64,000 nt of DNA, from positions 23,874,501 through 23,938,500 of the forward strand of contig NC_081413.1 in the NCBI RefSeq assembly GCF_030272615.1, read 5' to 3'. A program made the position numbers and the translations under genes. Below, in pieces: positions 43,931-54,520 of the stretch. Position 1 is the stretch's first letter. Every line of letters begins with the position of its first letter. This stretch comes from Cryptomeria japonica. Taxonomy: Eukaryota > Streptophyta > Pinopsida > Cupressales > Cupressaceae. The notes under the pieces were generated by a model. It was not told the DNA's origin. It saw only the letters and a list, made by a program, of their open reading frames with translations, and searched no databases.

Positions 43931-45131
43931 TTTTGGAAATATGATGGATTTGGTTAAGTTTTGTCATTGATGTCAACACTGTATCCCAGTTGGATATGGT
44001 TTTGTAATCCCGGTTAGATTTGGTGTTTGTCTTGGTTTTGGCTGTGATTCTGATCCAATATGATTAGATCCTTGGATTTGGTTTTGGATGATTATTCAGG
44101 TTTTCTACATGCTTGTCATATTCTATTGGTTCAAGATTTTGTGCTTTGGAAGCTATCGCTTATGTTCCCGATTGATGTACTGGTTAGCTTTACTGGTTAA
44201 TGATAGTTGATGATTTGGTTAAGTGATTTTGGTTTGGCTTATAGAAATGGTTTCTTATCGTGTTGAAGGTGTTCTTGATCATGTTCTGATTTTTTGGTGG
44301 CTTTGCATTGGTTGGCGTGCTGATTTGGTGGCCCTATTTGGATCCAGTTGATTATTCTATGTAATTGCATTAAGGGTTTCTATCGATTGGTTAAACGTGT
44401 TGGATATTGGCCTTAGTGTGATTTCTTTCAGATGTAATTGTTTAGTAATTTGAATTAGGTCCATGCTATGTAATGTAAATCATAATATTAGTCTAATAAT
44501 ATCATGTGATGTAATTTTTGTATTTATGGGTTTATAGGTTTAGGGTTTAGCTGACCTTATCATTAAGGTTGATGAATTGTATTTATAGGTGACTTATTCA
44601 TGTAATCTCAGGATCGATGGTTATGTCTGCAGTATTAGAGAAAGCTTTATGTGCTAACAATGATATATCATTAAGCAAAAGGTTGTGAAGGATTTGGTGT
44701 TGCAAGGTAGACATTTGTGCTTAACTAGAACTGTATCAAGCATTAGGAGGTGCTACTTCCACAGTTCATTCTTTTTGGATTGTAGTCCAATCTATTTGTA
44801 AGTCAGTGAGACTTCCCTTTTGTGATGAGCAATGCATTCTAGGCGGTTGGCCTAATTGCTAGTGCAATCCCCATTATAATTAGTTCACATACTGCTGCAG
44901 AAGTATTATCTAATTATGGGTATGGTTTCCCATCATGGTTTTTCCCTTTATTGGGTTTTCCACATCAAAATATTGATGTTGTGTGTACTGTGCTTTCATG
45001 CTTTATCTTTTATTGTGTTGGTTTCTTTTTTCTCTAGTGTAAAGTTTATAATCTGCATTAACTATTATACTTGTAAGAAAACTAATTCACCCCCCCTCTT
45101 AGTTTTCTCATGGTATCAGAACTATCTAACA
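43931..45131 (+). repeat. Co5 5' LTR
   Basis: 1,201 bases, ending ctaaca two bases before the primer site. It holds a telomere-like tttagggttt near 44539-44548, the tcatggtttttccc block near 44931 and the cacccccccctcttag-type block near 45089. Confidence 0.87.
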
Positions 45132-45133
45132 AT

Positions 45134-45147
45134 TGGTATCAGGGCTC
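45134..45147 (+). other. Co5 primer-binding site
   Basis: tggtatcagggctc, the initiator Met-tRNA site with one changed base (relatives tggtatcagagctc). Confidence 0.82.
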
Positions 45148-45188
45148 TTGGTCCTCTTTGTATAAGCTTAATCAGTTGAGGATATCCA

Positions 45189-48100
45189 ATGGAATCAACA
45201 TCAAATTCTACATGTAATCCATACCAGAAGGAGAGTCCTAGATTTGATGGTACAAATTACAAAATATGGAAGGAGCGAATGAAGATTCATCTGAGATGTC
45301 TTGGAGCTAAAGTTTGGGAGATAGTGGAGAAAGGGTATATACCTAATGATCCTAATTCTGGAACACCGACACTTGCTGATGAATAGAAGAGAGATGGAAA
45401 TGATGTCAAAGCAAAAGAAGCATTGTTAAATTCCCTATCTGATGAGAAGATATTCAATGTCATAGAGTTGGAGAATGCAAAGTAGATCTAGCTTAAGCTT
45501 GAAACTCTTTATGAAGGCAACCAAGTAGTAAAGATTGCAAAAATTGAAGGTTTTTGGGTGAGATATGAAACTTTGAAGATGGAAGAAGATGAGAAGATAA
45601 GTTCTTTCATGGATAGAGTGAATGATATTTTCATGGGATTCAAATGCTGCGGTGGATCAGTCAATGAGGATGAGGTTGTGTCAAAGATTCTGAGAGTTCT
45701 GCCTCCAACTTACAAGATGAAAGCTACTACAATTAATGACCTTCGAACAATGTCAAGTACCCCTATTACCAGAGATACATTACTTGGGAAATTGATCGCT
45801 TTTGAGCTTGAGGAACTTGGAGATCAGAGTGCTACTAAGACATAAACTGCATTTAAATTATCTATCTCCGGTAAGCAGAAGATATATTGGAAAGAGTTAT
45901 ATGCCAAAGATTTGGAAGACATTGAGAGACAAGACAAAGAACTTGAAGAGTTGGAGGCCCTAATTGCTAGAAGAATCCCTAAAGGACCGATTGGAAGTAA
46001 GTATGAAGGAAAATTACCTTTTAAATGTTTTTCATGCAATAAGATTGGTCATTTTGCTTCTAGATGTCCTGAAAGAGATGCTAGGAATAATGAAATATTT
46101 ATGAGGAATTATAAGCCTAATCTAGAATATCAGATCAAACCTAGATTTAGAAGGAATAATTATAAATCATGTTACTATGTTGGTGATGATGATGACGAAA
46201 TTGTAAGTGGATTCGGTAATGGAAGCTCCAATAAAGATTGGGTTTTTATTGCTATCAAGGATGATTCTCCGGAACCTGTCATTGATACAAATCATACTGA
46301 GGAGAAGGATTTAGCTACTAAAATTGAAGAGAAGGATGAATGGGTTATAGATAATGGTTGCTCACATCATATGACCGGTGACAAGAGGAAATTCCTAACT
46401 CTGCAAGAATTTGATGGTGGACTAGTCAGATTTGGAGGCAACAAGGCATGCAGGATCAAAGGCAAAGGAACAATATCCCTGAATGGTAAGACTAATACTG
46501 ATAATGTTTATTATGCTGAAGGATTGAAGCATAATATTTTGAGTGTAGGTCAGGTGGTGGATATAAGATTTCATTTGCAATTTAAAGATGGAAAATGCAA
46601 GATTATCAATAAATCTGGATTGGAGATTGCATTCGGAACTCAGACCAACGGAAATATCTTTCATTTGAACTCCGGTGAGAAGGTCTGCTTGATTGCTCAG
46701 ATTGATGAAAGCTAGTTATGACATAAGAGGATGTGTTATTTAAATTTTGATTGCATAGTGAAGATCAATTCAACACAAGCTGTCAAAGATTTGCCCAAGA
46801 TTATTAAACCTCATAATCCGATATGTAGAGAATGTCAAATGGGAAAGAAAGTTATAACTTCCTTCAAAAGCATACATGATAGATCTAATGAAATTCTTTA
46901 TCTTATTCATACTGATATGTGTGGATTGACAAGAAATAAAAATTTTCAAGGTGATAGATACTTTATGTTGATTATTGATGACTATTCTAGAATGATGTGG
47001 GTTGCATTTTTGAGAGAAAAATCAGAAGCTCTTGAGAAATTCAAAAATTGCAAAGCTATGGTTGAGATAGAAATAGGATTGAAGATAAATTGTTTAAGAT
47101 CAAATCAAGGTGGTGAGTTTACATCTGGTGAGTTCAACAACTTTGGTGAGAAAAATGGAATCAGAAGACAATTTTCTGCACCTAGAACCCCACAACAAAA
47201 TGGAATAGTGGAAAGGAAGATCAAAACTATCTTGGATGCTACAAGGAAAATGATGATGGAAGCTAAGTTACCTCATATCTACTGGAGAGAAGCTGTCAAT
47301 ACTGCGGTATACACTTTCAATGGAATACACATGTCTCCTTATGAATTATGGTTTGGTCGTACTCCTATTGTCGGATATTTTAGAATTTTTGGAATTAAAT
47401 GCTATATTAGTAGAGATGATGCACTAGGGAAATTTGATCCTAGAAGTGATGAAGGAATATTTTCGGGTTATTCTACTAAGAGAAAAGAGTACAAATGTTA
47501 TAACAAAATATTGAATAGAATTATGGAAAGCATAAATGTCAAGGTGGATGAGCAAGGTAATAATCAGATCAGATCATATGACTATGGATCAGAAGATGAA
47601 TTTGTCAGATCAGAACCAACAGTGCAAGAATCAATTCTAAACACTGATCCAATTGCTCTGGTAACATCAGAAAATTCCACAGTGACTATTGAAGAGAAGA
47701 AAGAATTAGAAAGTCAAGACAATCCCAAGCCCCCCAAGTATGTGAAGCTAAATCATTCTGAAGATCATATCATTGGAGATAAAAGGAAAGGTGTGACGAC
47801 AAGAAGAAGGCTAGCTACTGAAGAAGTATGTTTAATTTCTCACATTGAACCAAAATATTTTATTGAATAAAGTAAAGTTGAGATTTGGATAAAAGCAATA
47901 GAAGAGGAACTAAATCAGATAAAAAAGAATAAGACTTGGGAATTGGTTCCTAGGCCTAAAGATAAAAATGTTATTGGAGCTAAATGGGTTTTTAGGAATA
48001 AATTAAATGAGGAAGGTCAAGTTGTGAGAAATAAAGCTAGATTGGTTTGCAAAGGTTATTCACAGGAAGAAGGAGTTGATTATGATGAAACTTATGCTCC

Positions 48101-49382
48101 GGTTGCAAGAATTGAAGCGGTAAGACTATTTCTTGCCTATGCTGCACACAAGAACTACAAGGTATATCAGATGGATGTCAAATGTGCATTTCTAAATGGA
48201 GATCTTGAAGAAGAAGTCTACATTGAGCAACCTGATGGATTTTCTTAATCAGAAGACAAGGACATGGTTTGCAGATTGAAGAAAGCTTTATATGGATTGA
48301 AACAAGTCCCTAGAGCATGGTATGCTAGATTAGATAAATATCTTTCTAAGCTTGGTTTTAGAAAAGGTGATGCTGATAGTAACTTATATTATAATATTGA
48401 GCATGATGACACACTGATCATTGAAGTCTTTGTGGATGGTATCATTTTTGGAGGAGAAGAAAGTTTAGGCATGAAATTTGTTGATCATATGAAGAATGAA
48501 TTGGAAATGTCTATGATTGGAGAGATGAAATTTTTCTTAGGTTTATAGATTACTTAGTCTGATAAAGGTATTTTAATTTGTCAAACTAAGTATGACAAGG
48601 AATTGCTTAAGAAATTTGGACTTGAAAATTCTAAACATGTTGGTACTCCTATGATAACCGGTTGCAAATTGTCAAAGGATGATGAATCTCCTAGAGTAAA
48701 TCCAAGTAGATACAAATCAATGATTGGCGGATTAATGTACTTAACTCAGACTAGACCTGATATAAGGAATGTTGTTTGTATTTTTTCTATATTTCAGTCA
48801 GATCCTAGAGGAACTCATGATATTGCTATTAAAAGGATATTCAGATATTTGGTAGGTACACCAGATTATGGGTTATGGTATCCAAATGATGATGATTCCA
48901 GACTATGTGCCTATACAGAATTTGATTGGGCAAGAGATGTGGATGACCAAAAGAGAACTTCAAGTGGTGCATTCTTTCTTAGGAAGAAATTGGTTTCATG
49001 GCTTAGCAAGAAACAATCATGCACTTCATTGTCTACTGCTGAAGCTGAATATATAGCTACTGCAACTAACTGTACTCATATTTTATGGATGAAACAAATG
49101 TTGAAGGATATAAGGATAAGTTATGATGAGCCTATTGTTATTCACTATAGTAATACTACTGCTATTGATATGTCAAATAATCTGATATTTCATTCCAAAT
49201 CAAAACTCATTTCTGTAAGGTATAATTTCTTGAAAGAAAAGGGTGAAGCAAAGGAAGTCAGATTGGTTTATGTGCCGACTAAGGAACATATTGCAGATAT
49301 ATTAACACAACCATTGCCTAAAGATACTTTTGAATATCTTAGAGATCAGATAAGGGTCGCCACCCCTCTGAAAGAGACTTAG
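45189..49382 (+). pseudogene. Co5 gag-pol polyprotein, single frame with nine internal stops
   Basis: From MESTSNSTCNPYQKESPRFDG to a stop at 49380 the frame is continuous for 1,397 codons. Gag occupies about 10-220, and the zinc knuckle CFSCNKIGHFASRC is intact near 280. Protease reads VIDNGCSHHMTG (catalytic Ser-Gly context DSG is DNG, 46353-46355). Integrase has IHTDMCGL, RSNQGGEF (second catalytic Asp is Asn, 47103-47105) and NGIVERKIKT. RT has [12 protein letters not shown] and FVDGIIFGG (second Asp is Gly, 48438-48440). RNase H ends KEHIADILTQPL. Stops are at 45384, 45483, 45489, 45843, 46713, 46719, 47868, 48246 and 48546. Those at 45384, 45483 and 48546 are TAG at Gln positions; 45489, 46713 and 46719 stand at Trp positions. 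Confidence 0.9.
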
Positions 49383-49439
49383 AGATGCAGGGATGCATCA
49401 ATCTAGTAAGCTTATCAGACATATTTTTTGATTCGGGTT

Positions 49440-49669
49440 GATGAGATGATGTTGCTGCTCAGGGGGAGTAGTCAGCTGTTCAGTTCAGTATTTTTGTTTG
49501 GTGGTACCCATCCTTTATCATTGATATCAAAGGGGGAGAAGGGGTTCATGTGAAAATTAGGTAATCTAAGGGGGATATTACAAATCAGTCTTTGGGAGAT
49601 TGTTGGTATTCCTTGGCACTTGGATGGTTTTCACATTCAGCGTTGCCATCAATGCCAAAGGGGGAGATT
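49440..49669 (+). other. Co5 repeated polypurine-tract motifs
   Basis: cagggggagta (about 49460), tcaaagggggagaa (about 49527), taagggggata (about 49566) and finally gccaaagggggagat directly before the 3' LTR at 49670. Only the last can be the functional plus-strand primer for this LTR. Confidence 0.7.
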
Positions 49670-50663
49670 GTTGGCAATATGCTAGATTTGGTTAAGTGTT
49701 GTCATTTATGTCAACACTATATCCCAATTGAATATGGTTCTGCTATCCCGGTTGGACCTATCCCGATTAGACTTGATGTTTGTCTTGGTTTTAGCTATGA
49801 ATTTGATTTGGTATGATCAGATCCTTGGATTTGGTTTTGGATGGTTATTTAGGTTGGCTTTTTATATTCTATTGGTTCATGATTTGGTGCTCCAGAAGCT
49901 ATCGCTAATGTTCCCAGTTGATATTTCTTGGTACCGGTTAGCTTTAGCGATTGGTGATACTTGATGATTTGGTTAAGTGATTTTGGTCCGGCTTATGGAA
50001 ATGGTTTCTTATCATGTTGAAGGTGTTCTTGATCATGTTATAATTGTTTTGTGGTCCTATTTGGATCCAATTGATTATTCTGTGTTATTGCACCAAGGGT
50101 TTCTATCGGTTGATGAAATGTGTTGGATATTGGTCTTAGCATGATTTCCAGTAGATGTAATTGTTTGGGAATTTGAATTAGGTCCATGCTATGTAATGCA
50201 AATCATAATATTGGTCCAGTGATATCATGTGATGTAATTTTTGTAATTATAGCTTAACTAGAATTGTATCAAGCATTAAGAGATGCTACTTCCACAGTTC
50301 ATTCTTTCTAGATTGTAGTTCAATCTTTTTGTAAGTTAGTAAGACTTCCCTTTTGTGATGAGCAGTGCGTTCTAGTCAGGTGGTTTGATTGCAAGTGAAA
50401 TCCCCATTGTAATTATTTTGCATATTGCTGCAGAAGTATTATCTGATTGTGGGTAGGGTTTTCAACTATGGTTTTTCCATTTATCAATTTTTCCACATCA
50501 AAATATTGGTGTTGTGTGTACTATGCTTTCATTATTTATCTTTCATTGTGTTGGTTTCTTGGTGCTCTGGTATAAAGTTTATAATCTGCATTAACTATTA
50601 TACTTGTAAGAAACTGATTCACCCCCCCTCTCAGTTTTCTCTTGGTATCAGAACTGTCTAATA
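49670..50663 (+). repeat. Co5 3' LTR with internal deletion
   Basis: 994 bases. It starts tgttggcaatatg and lacks the segment corresponding to about 44528-44712 of the 5' LTR, including the telomere-like motif. It ends gtctaata (5' LTR: atctaaca). Confidence 0.87.
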
Positions 50664-50668
50664 GGCTT

Positions 50669-51969
50669 GAATATCTTGATGAGAATTCTCATTCCCCACT
50701 CTTTCTCTTCTCAGAGGTTTAGTACTTGAGAGGGATTTCCCATTGTTCCTTTAAGGTGAATTATGTTTATGCTTGTCTTTCATAGATATGGATAGATGGT
50801 TAGTTCTAGAGGATTTAGTTTGAGAGATGTTTGGCATTGGTTATCTCCTTGTGTATTAGAGATGTTATTATGATGGAATTCCTTGATGGTTAGGTTTAGG
50901 AGATGGTTTATTGGGCTTATTACCTAGGATTGGGAATGGTATTGGTTTGATATTCTTGGTTATGAGAGGCTTACAACAATGTTAAATATATGATACATAT
51001 GTTTTTTTGGTCTAAGAGACTACATAGGTTTGGGTGTTGTTATGGCTTTTCATTTGGGGTTTTATCGAGGAGATCATACTTGACACAATTGGTGTTTAGA
51101 GGTTTATGTATAAGGACATGCTATAGGTTTTGATTTGGAATGTTTCTCTTTGGTCTTGGTTATCTTATTAGAAGTTTGGTTTCACATTACATTAGATTTG
51201 AGTTTGTTTGGAGTTATGTGATCACTAGCTTGTGTTCATGTATTTTCATGTGGGAGATGGTATGGAGGTTCTTTTATCTCTTTCTTTTGTTGGTTTTGGA
51301 GAACATGGGGTAGTTATAGATACTTGTGGCGAAAGTTATACTTGAAGGTTACTGGTTTACATGTTTTACATATTGATGTGGATGTTCCTAAAACTACATA
51401 GTTATGGTTACACTTTCTATGTGATGCTATCAATGGATTTATTTTAGATTTGACATTACCTATGAAGTTAAAGTTTCTAGGTGTGTATGTGATAGGTATG
51501 ACACTTGGAGCTTGTGAGTGTATGTTATGGGTTGTATATTCTAATGATATGAGATTCACTTGATATATTTTGTATACCTTAGAGGTATATATAGTTGATG
51601 TGTTAGAACTTGTTGTGGGTGCTATTTGAGCTATGGTTATTGGTTCTTGATAGCTACCAATACATATTGATACGTTTGGATTGAGTGTGTTGTACTTGGA
51701 TATTAGTTGAGATATGTCTTATCATTCATTTTGACAGATTGTGTGACTCTCTTTGGATGGCCTCCTATGTCCAATGATAGTGAAATGGTGGAGGGTGAGA
51801 GCATTCATGTATGAGATGGTGGTCACTTTGTTTCTTGATGCAGGTATTTTGATGGATCACATGACACACTTGGATTCCATGATGGTATACGTGGCTAGGG
51901 GGATTGTTCCCTTGTTCACGTTGTGGTTACTTATTTCCCCTTATTCAATTTATACAACAAGTGGGAGAA
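50669..51969. other. No gene recognised; right end looks like a copia 3' terminus
   Basis: T/G-rich sequence in which no conserved protein could be read. The last bases (caagtgggagaa, 51957-51969) are a polypurine tract directly in front of the Co6 LTR, so at least the right part should be internal sequence of a copia element with badly eroded coding capacity. Confidence 0.45.
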
Positions 51970-52128
51970 TGTTGGGAAAATTGGTATTGTACACCTTGCA
52001 TGATAATATTTATAATTGTAATATTAAAAATTTTATGTGAGTTACACATGGACATGCAAAGTGTAGAGATTTCCTTGGAATATTTTTGAGGCCACTTGAT
52101 GAGTTGTCTTGTAATATTGGGATATTAT
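51970..52128 (+). repeat. Co6 LTR, part 1
   Basis: Begins tgttgggaaaattgg right after a polypurine tract and is interrupted at 52128 by Gy3, with attat as target duplication. Part 2 is 59911-60423. Confidence 0.7.
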
Positions 52129-53346
52129 TGTAGCATCCTAAAATTGTGACACTTGCAATTTCGACTGCATTTTTGTCTTCACGACGGCGACGCAACACGC
52201 AACCTGAATGGAGACCCCAAAACTTGCTCACGACACTGAAAACTGCATTTTTCAAGCACCCTGGCCTGAACCTCCTTGCACCCTGCTGTCCCGGGAGGTG
52301 GGACCAGAGCGCCCAGCGCCCTGGTCCTTCAGGACCAGGGCACCCAGTGCCCTGGTCCCTAGGTCCTATTTTGGGCCCGGTCTCTTTTGGACTTCGGGTC
52401 TTTATGTTTGCAAATTGGAAAATTATCTTTCCTGGTCGGCCTAAGGTCGGGAAAATCAGTCTATCAGCCCTAATGGACAAGTATATAAATGACATTTTCC
52501 TCTTTCATTCGATATGATGGAAAAGGCGTGGAAATTATACTCAAGCATTCAAGCATTCCTTTAAGCAATTGATCATTTCAAGTCTCCATTCAAGGCTAAG
52601 TGTTGCATTCAAGACAAGGATTCAACCATTGAAGAGGAGATCACATACAACATACTACTACAACATACAACATACAACATCTAAACCTTCGCACATAAGG
52701 ATACAAACATCCTTAGAACAAGGTATTAGTACTTGTTTTACAGTCATTTACATTTACAGCACTTGCTCATTTCTTGGTTAATTCCAAAACCAGGGTTTGA
52801 CCTAAAGGCAAACCCCTAATCCCTAACCCCCCAATCGTCTTTTCTTTTCTGTGTGTAGGTTGTAGGTATGTGGCTGAAATTGAAGATCTGGAATCCTTGT
52901 GCAGAGATGAATAGATCCCCCTTCGTTTCGCGGATTTTTCGGAGGACCGTGGTGCCGGGCGCCATCGTCCCGACAACTTTTGCTCAAATTTGCAGGACAA
53001 CGCCGTATCGACATTTTACTACTAATTCCAGGTCCGCAGCTTCATCCTATATCCCTAACTCAGTTTATAAGCGAATCTTTCTCACTTTCTATGCATGCTT
53101 AACTTAATTCTTCTATCAACATTCTTTACAAAAGAGGGTAGCCTTGCTGTCATAACCCTTGAAATTCATTTAGCATCCAATCTTGCATTGTGTGGGATTG
53201 GATCTTGTGGGTTTCAACCCCTCTTTTGAATGTAAAGTCTCTCCCCTAAGTGAAAACCATCGAATCCTAGCGAACCTCCCTTCTCTCTCCTCGGAGTTGG
53301 AAGAGGGGAGTGCAACTAGGGTTCGATCGCGATTTTCTGCTTTACA
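52129..53346 (+). repeat. Gy3 5' LTR
   Basis: 1,218 bases, tgtagcatcc to ctttaca. A TATA box TATATAAAT is at 52482-52490. A perfect 12-bp hairpin (ccctggtcct/aggaccaggg core) is at 52316-52343, and a second GC-rich imperfect hairpin at 52944-52970. A run of acatac repeats at about 52650-52680 is longer than in the 3' LTR. Confidence 0.93.
52482..52490 (+). promoter_or_regulatory. Putative TATA box, Gy3 5' LTR
   Basis: TATATAAAT, conserved at the same LTR position in the 3' LTR (59060-59068) and, on the minus strand, in Gy1 (1528-1536). Confidence 0.55.
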
Positions 53347-53349
53347 TTT

Positions 53350-53368
53350 TGGTGAACCCGACGTGAAC
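53350..53368 (+). other. Gy3 primer-binding site
   Basis: tggtgaacccgacgtgaac, three bases after the LTR; identical to Gy1. Confidence 0.85.
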
Positions 53369-53507
53369 ATCCTTTCTGATTTTTCATGCTTAGATCTGAA
53401 AAAAAAATTGATTACATTTTCATGTTTGATCTTTTGCAAAATTTTAGAGGTGATTGCATAAAAACCCTAAATTTTCTTTTTAGTAATTAAACTTGTGAAA
53501 TGTTTAA

Positions 53508-54287
53508 TTGTTAATGCTTGTTTCAGATCTGCCCTTCTATTACAAATTATCAATTCATATTTGTGCTTTAACTATGAAAATTAAGTGGTTAAGTGTCAAA
53601 ACCCTAATTTTTGAAACCCTCTTGATTCAACCTTTGTCCGACAATTTCACTGATCAAAACATCTCCAAATCAGCTGTAACTTTGGATTCCGCAATAAAAT
53701 CACAATATCTTTCATCCCTGAAAATTTGGAAAAAAGTTGCGAGGACTGTGGCGCCGAGCGCCATCGTCCCCGACATTTATTCCGAAACTTCGGGAGCAAG
53801 ATCTTACTGTATTTTCCTGCTAAAATCCAGAATTTTGGCTGATTTTATCAATTTTAACACCTTCAAAATTACAGTCAAAGTTGGTCTTGTGATTGCTTGG
53901 ATTAAGGCTTTTAAACATTCAAAAATCATTGAAACTGAAATTTTGTGTCAAAATTGTGTTCTTACTGTCCTAAATCTGAAAAGTGTGTTTGCATTCATTC
54001 GAAATTTCAGTGCTTTATTCAAATTCTTGCATTTTGTGACTTTTGAAATTAAGTGCTTAATTACAACAACTTTAATTTCCGCTTTCAAAATTGAATTTTG
54101 CATGAAATTGAGTCAACTTTTGAATTTCAAAATTTGCATTGCTCTTGGCATTCCCTCTAAAATCATAACATTCAAAATTTCAGTTTCCCTCTTTTTTTCA
54201 AAATTCAAATTTTTGCATTTTTCGACAATCTTGGTAGGGTTCAATTTTGAGATTGCAACTTTAATTTGGCCTACCTACAGATTGTAA
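53508..54287 (+). CDS. Leader ORF upstream of gag in Gy3, unknown
   Basis: A 259-codon open frame (MLMLVSDLPFYY...) in the leader. It is basic and hydrophobic with no recognised domain. The Gy1 leader (minus strand, about 430 to 1) is open in the same frame over the part in the window, including one three-base in-frame indel in the hairpin segment. Both silent and replacement differences occur, so the evidence for selection is weak. Ogre-type Tat elements have a sense ORF before gag, which is a possible parallel. It may equally be a chance frame in low-stop sequence. Confidence 0.25.
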   Translation: MLMLVSDLPFYYKLSIHICALTMKIKWLSVKTLIFETLLIQPLSDNFTDQNISKSAVTLDSAIKSQYLSSLKIWKKVARTVAPSAIVPDIYSETSGARSYCIFLLKSRILADFINFNTFKITVKVGLVIAWIKAFKHSKIIETEILCQNCVLTVLNLKSVFAFIRNFSALFKFLHFVTFEIKCLITTTLISAFKIEFCMKLSQLLNFKICIALGIPSKIITFKISVSLFFSKFKFLHFSTILVGFNFEIATLIWPTYRL

Positions 54288-54490
54288 AATCACTCAATTT
54301 TTTCAGATTAGCTTTAAAATCATCATACCTTTCATCCCTGCAAATTTCGAAAAAAGTTGCAAGGACCGTGTTGCACTCCGAGCGCCACGGTCCCGGACAT
54401 TTTTTCCGAAATTTCGGGAGACTGTCGTGATTGCATTTAACAGCTTAAATCCAGAAGATTGGCTGATTTTACTGAAAATTGCTACCTCTA
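53695..54490 (+). repeat. Leader direct duplication of about 180 bp in Gy3
   Basis: 53695-53875 and 54310-54490 share the order: ctttcatccctg, aaatttNgaaaaaagttgc, GC-rich hairpin, gacattNNttccgaaa, ttcggga, taaatccagaa, ttggctgatttta. Copies are diverged. Confidence 0.75.
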
Positions 54491-54520
54491 AATTCAAAAC
54501 TTTCTCTCTCTCTCTAGTGC

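Larger units (their letters stand above)
43931..50663 (+). mobile_element. Co5: Ty1/copia element, full length, same family as Co2
   Basis: The order is 5' LTR (43931-45131), primer site, single-frame gag-pol (45189-49382), repeated polypurine motifs, and 3' LTR (49670-50663). The flanking five bases are ggttt (43926-43930) and ggctt (50664-50668), a target duplication with one mismatch. LTRs and proteins match Co2. The 3' LTR lacks about 190 bases near 50250 relative to the 5' LTR. The 5' LTR starts TT instead of TG and the 3' LTR ends TA instead of CA, each a single change. Confidence 0.9.

Noticed and set aside
48868-49056. Second plus frame inside Co5 RNase H
   Set aside because: Shadow of the main frame.
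52010-52517. Open frames of 120-160 codons on both strands, repeated at 58702-59095
   Set aside because: They are inside the Gy3 LTRs, occur twice only because the LTR is duplicated, and the first crosses the insertion boundary at 52128.
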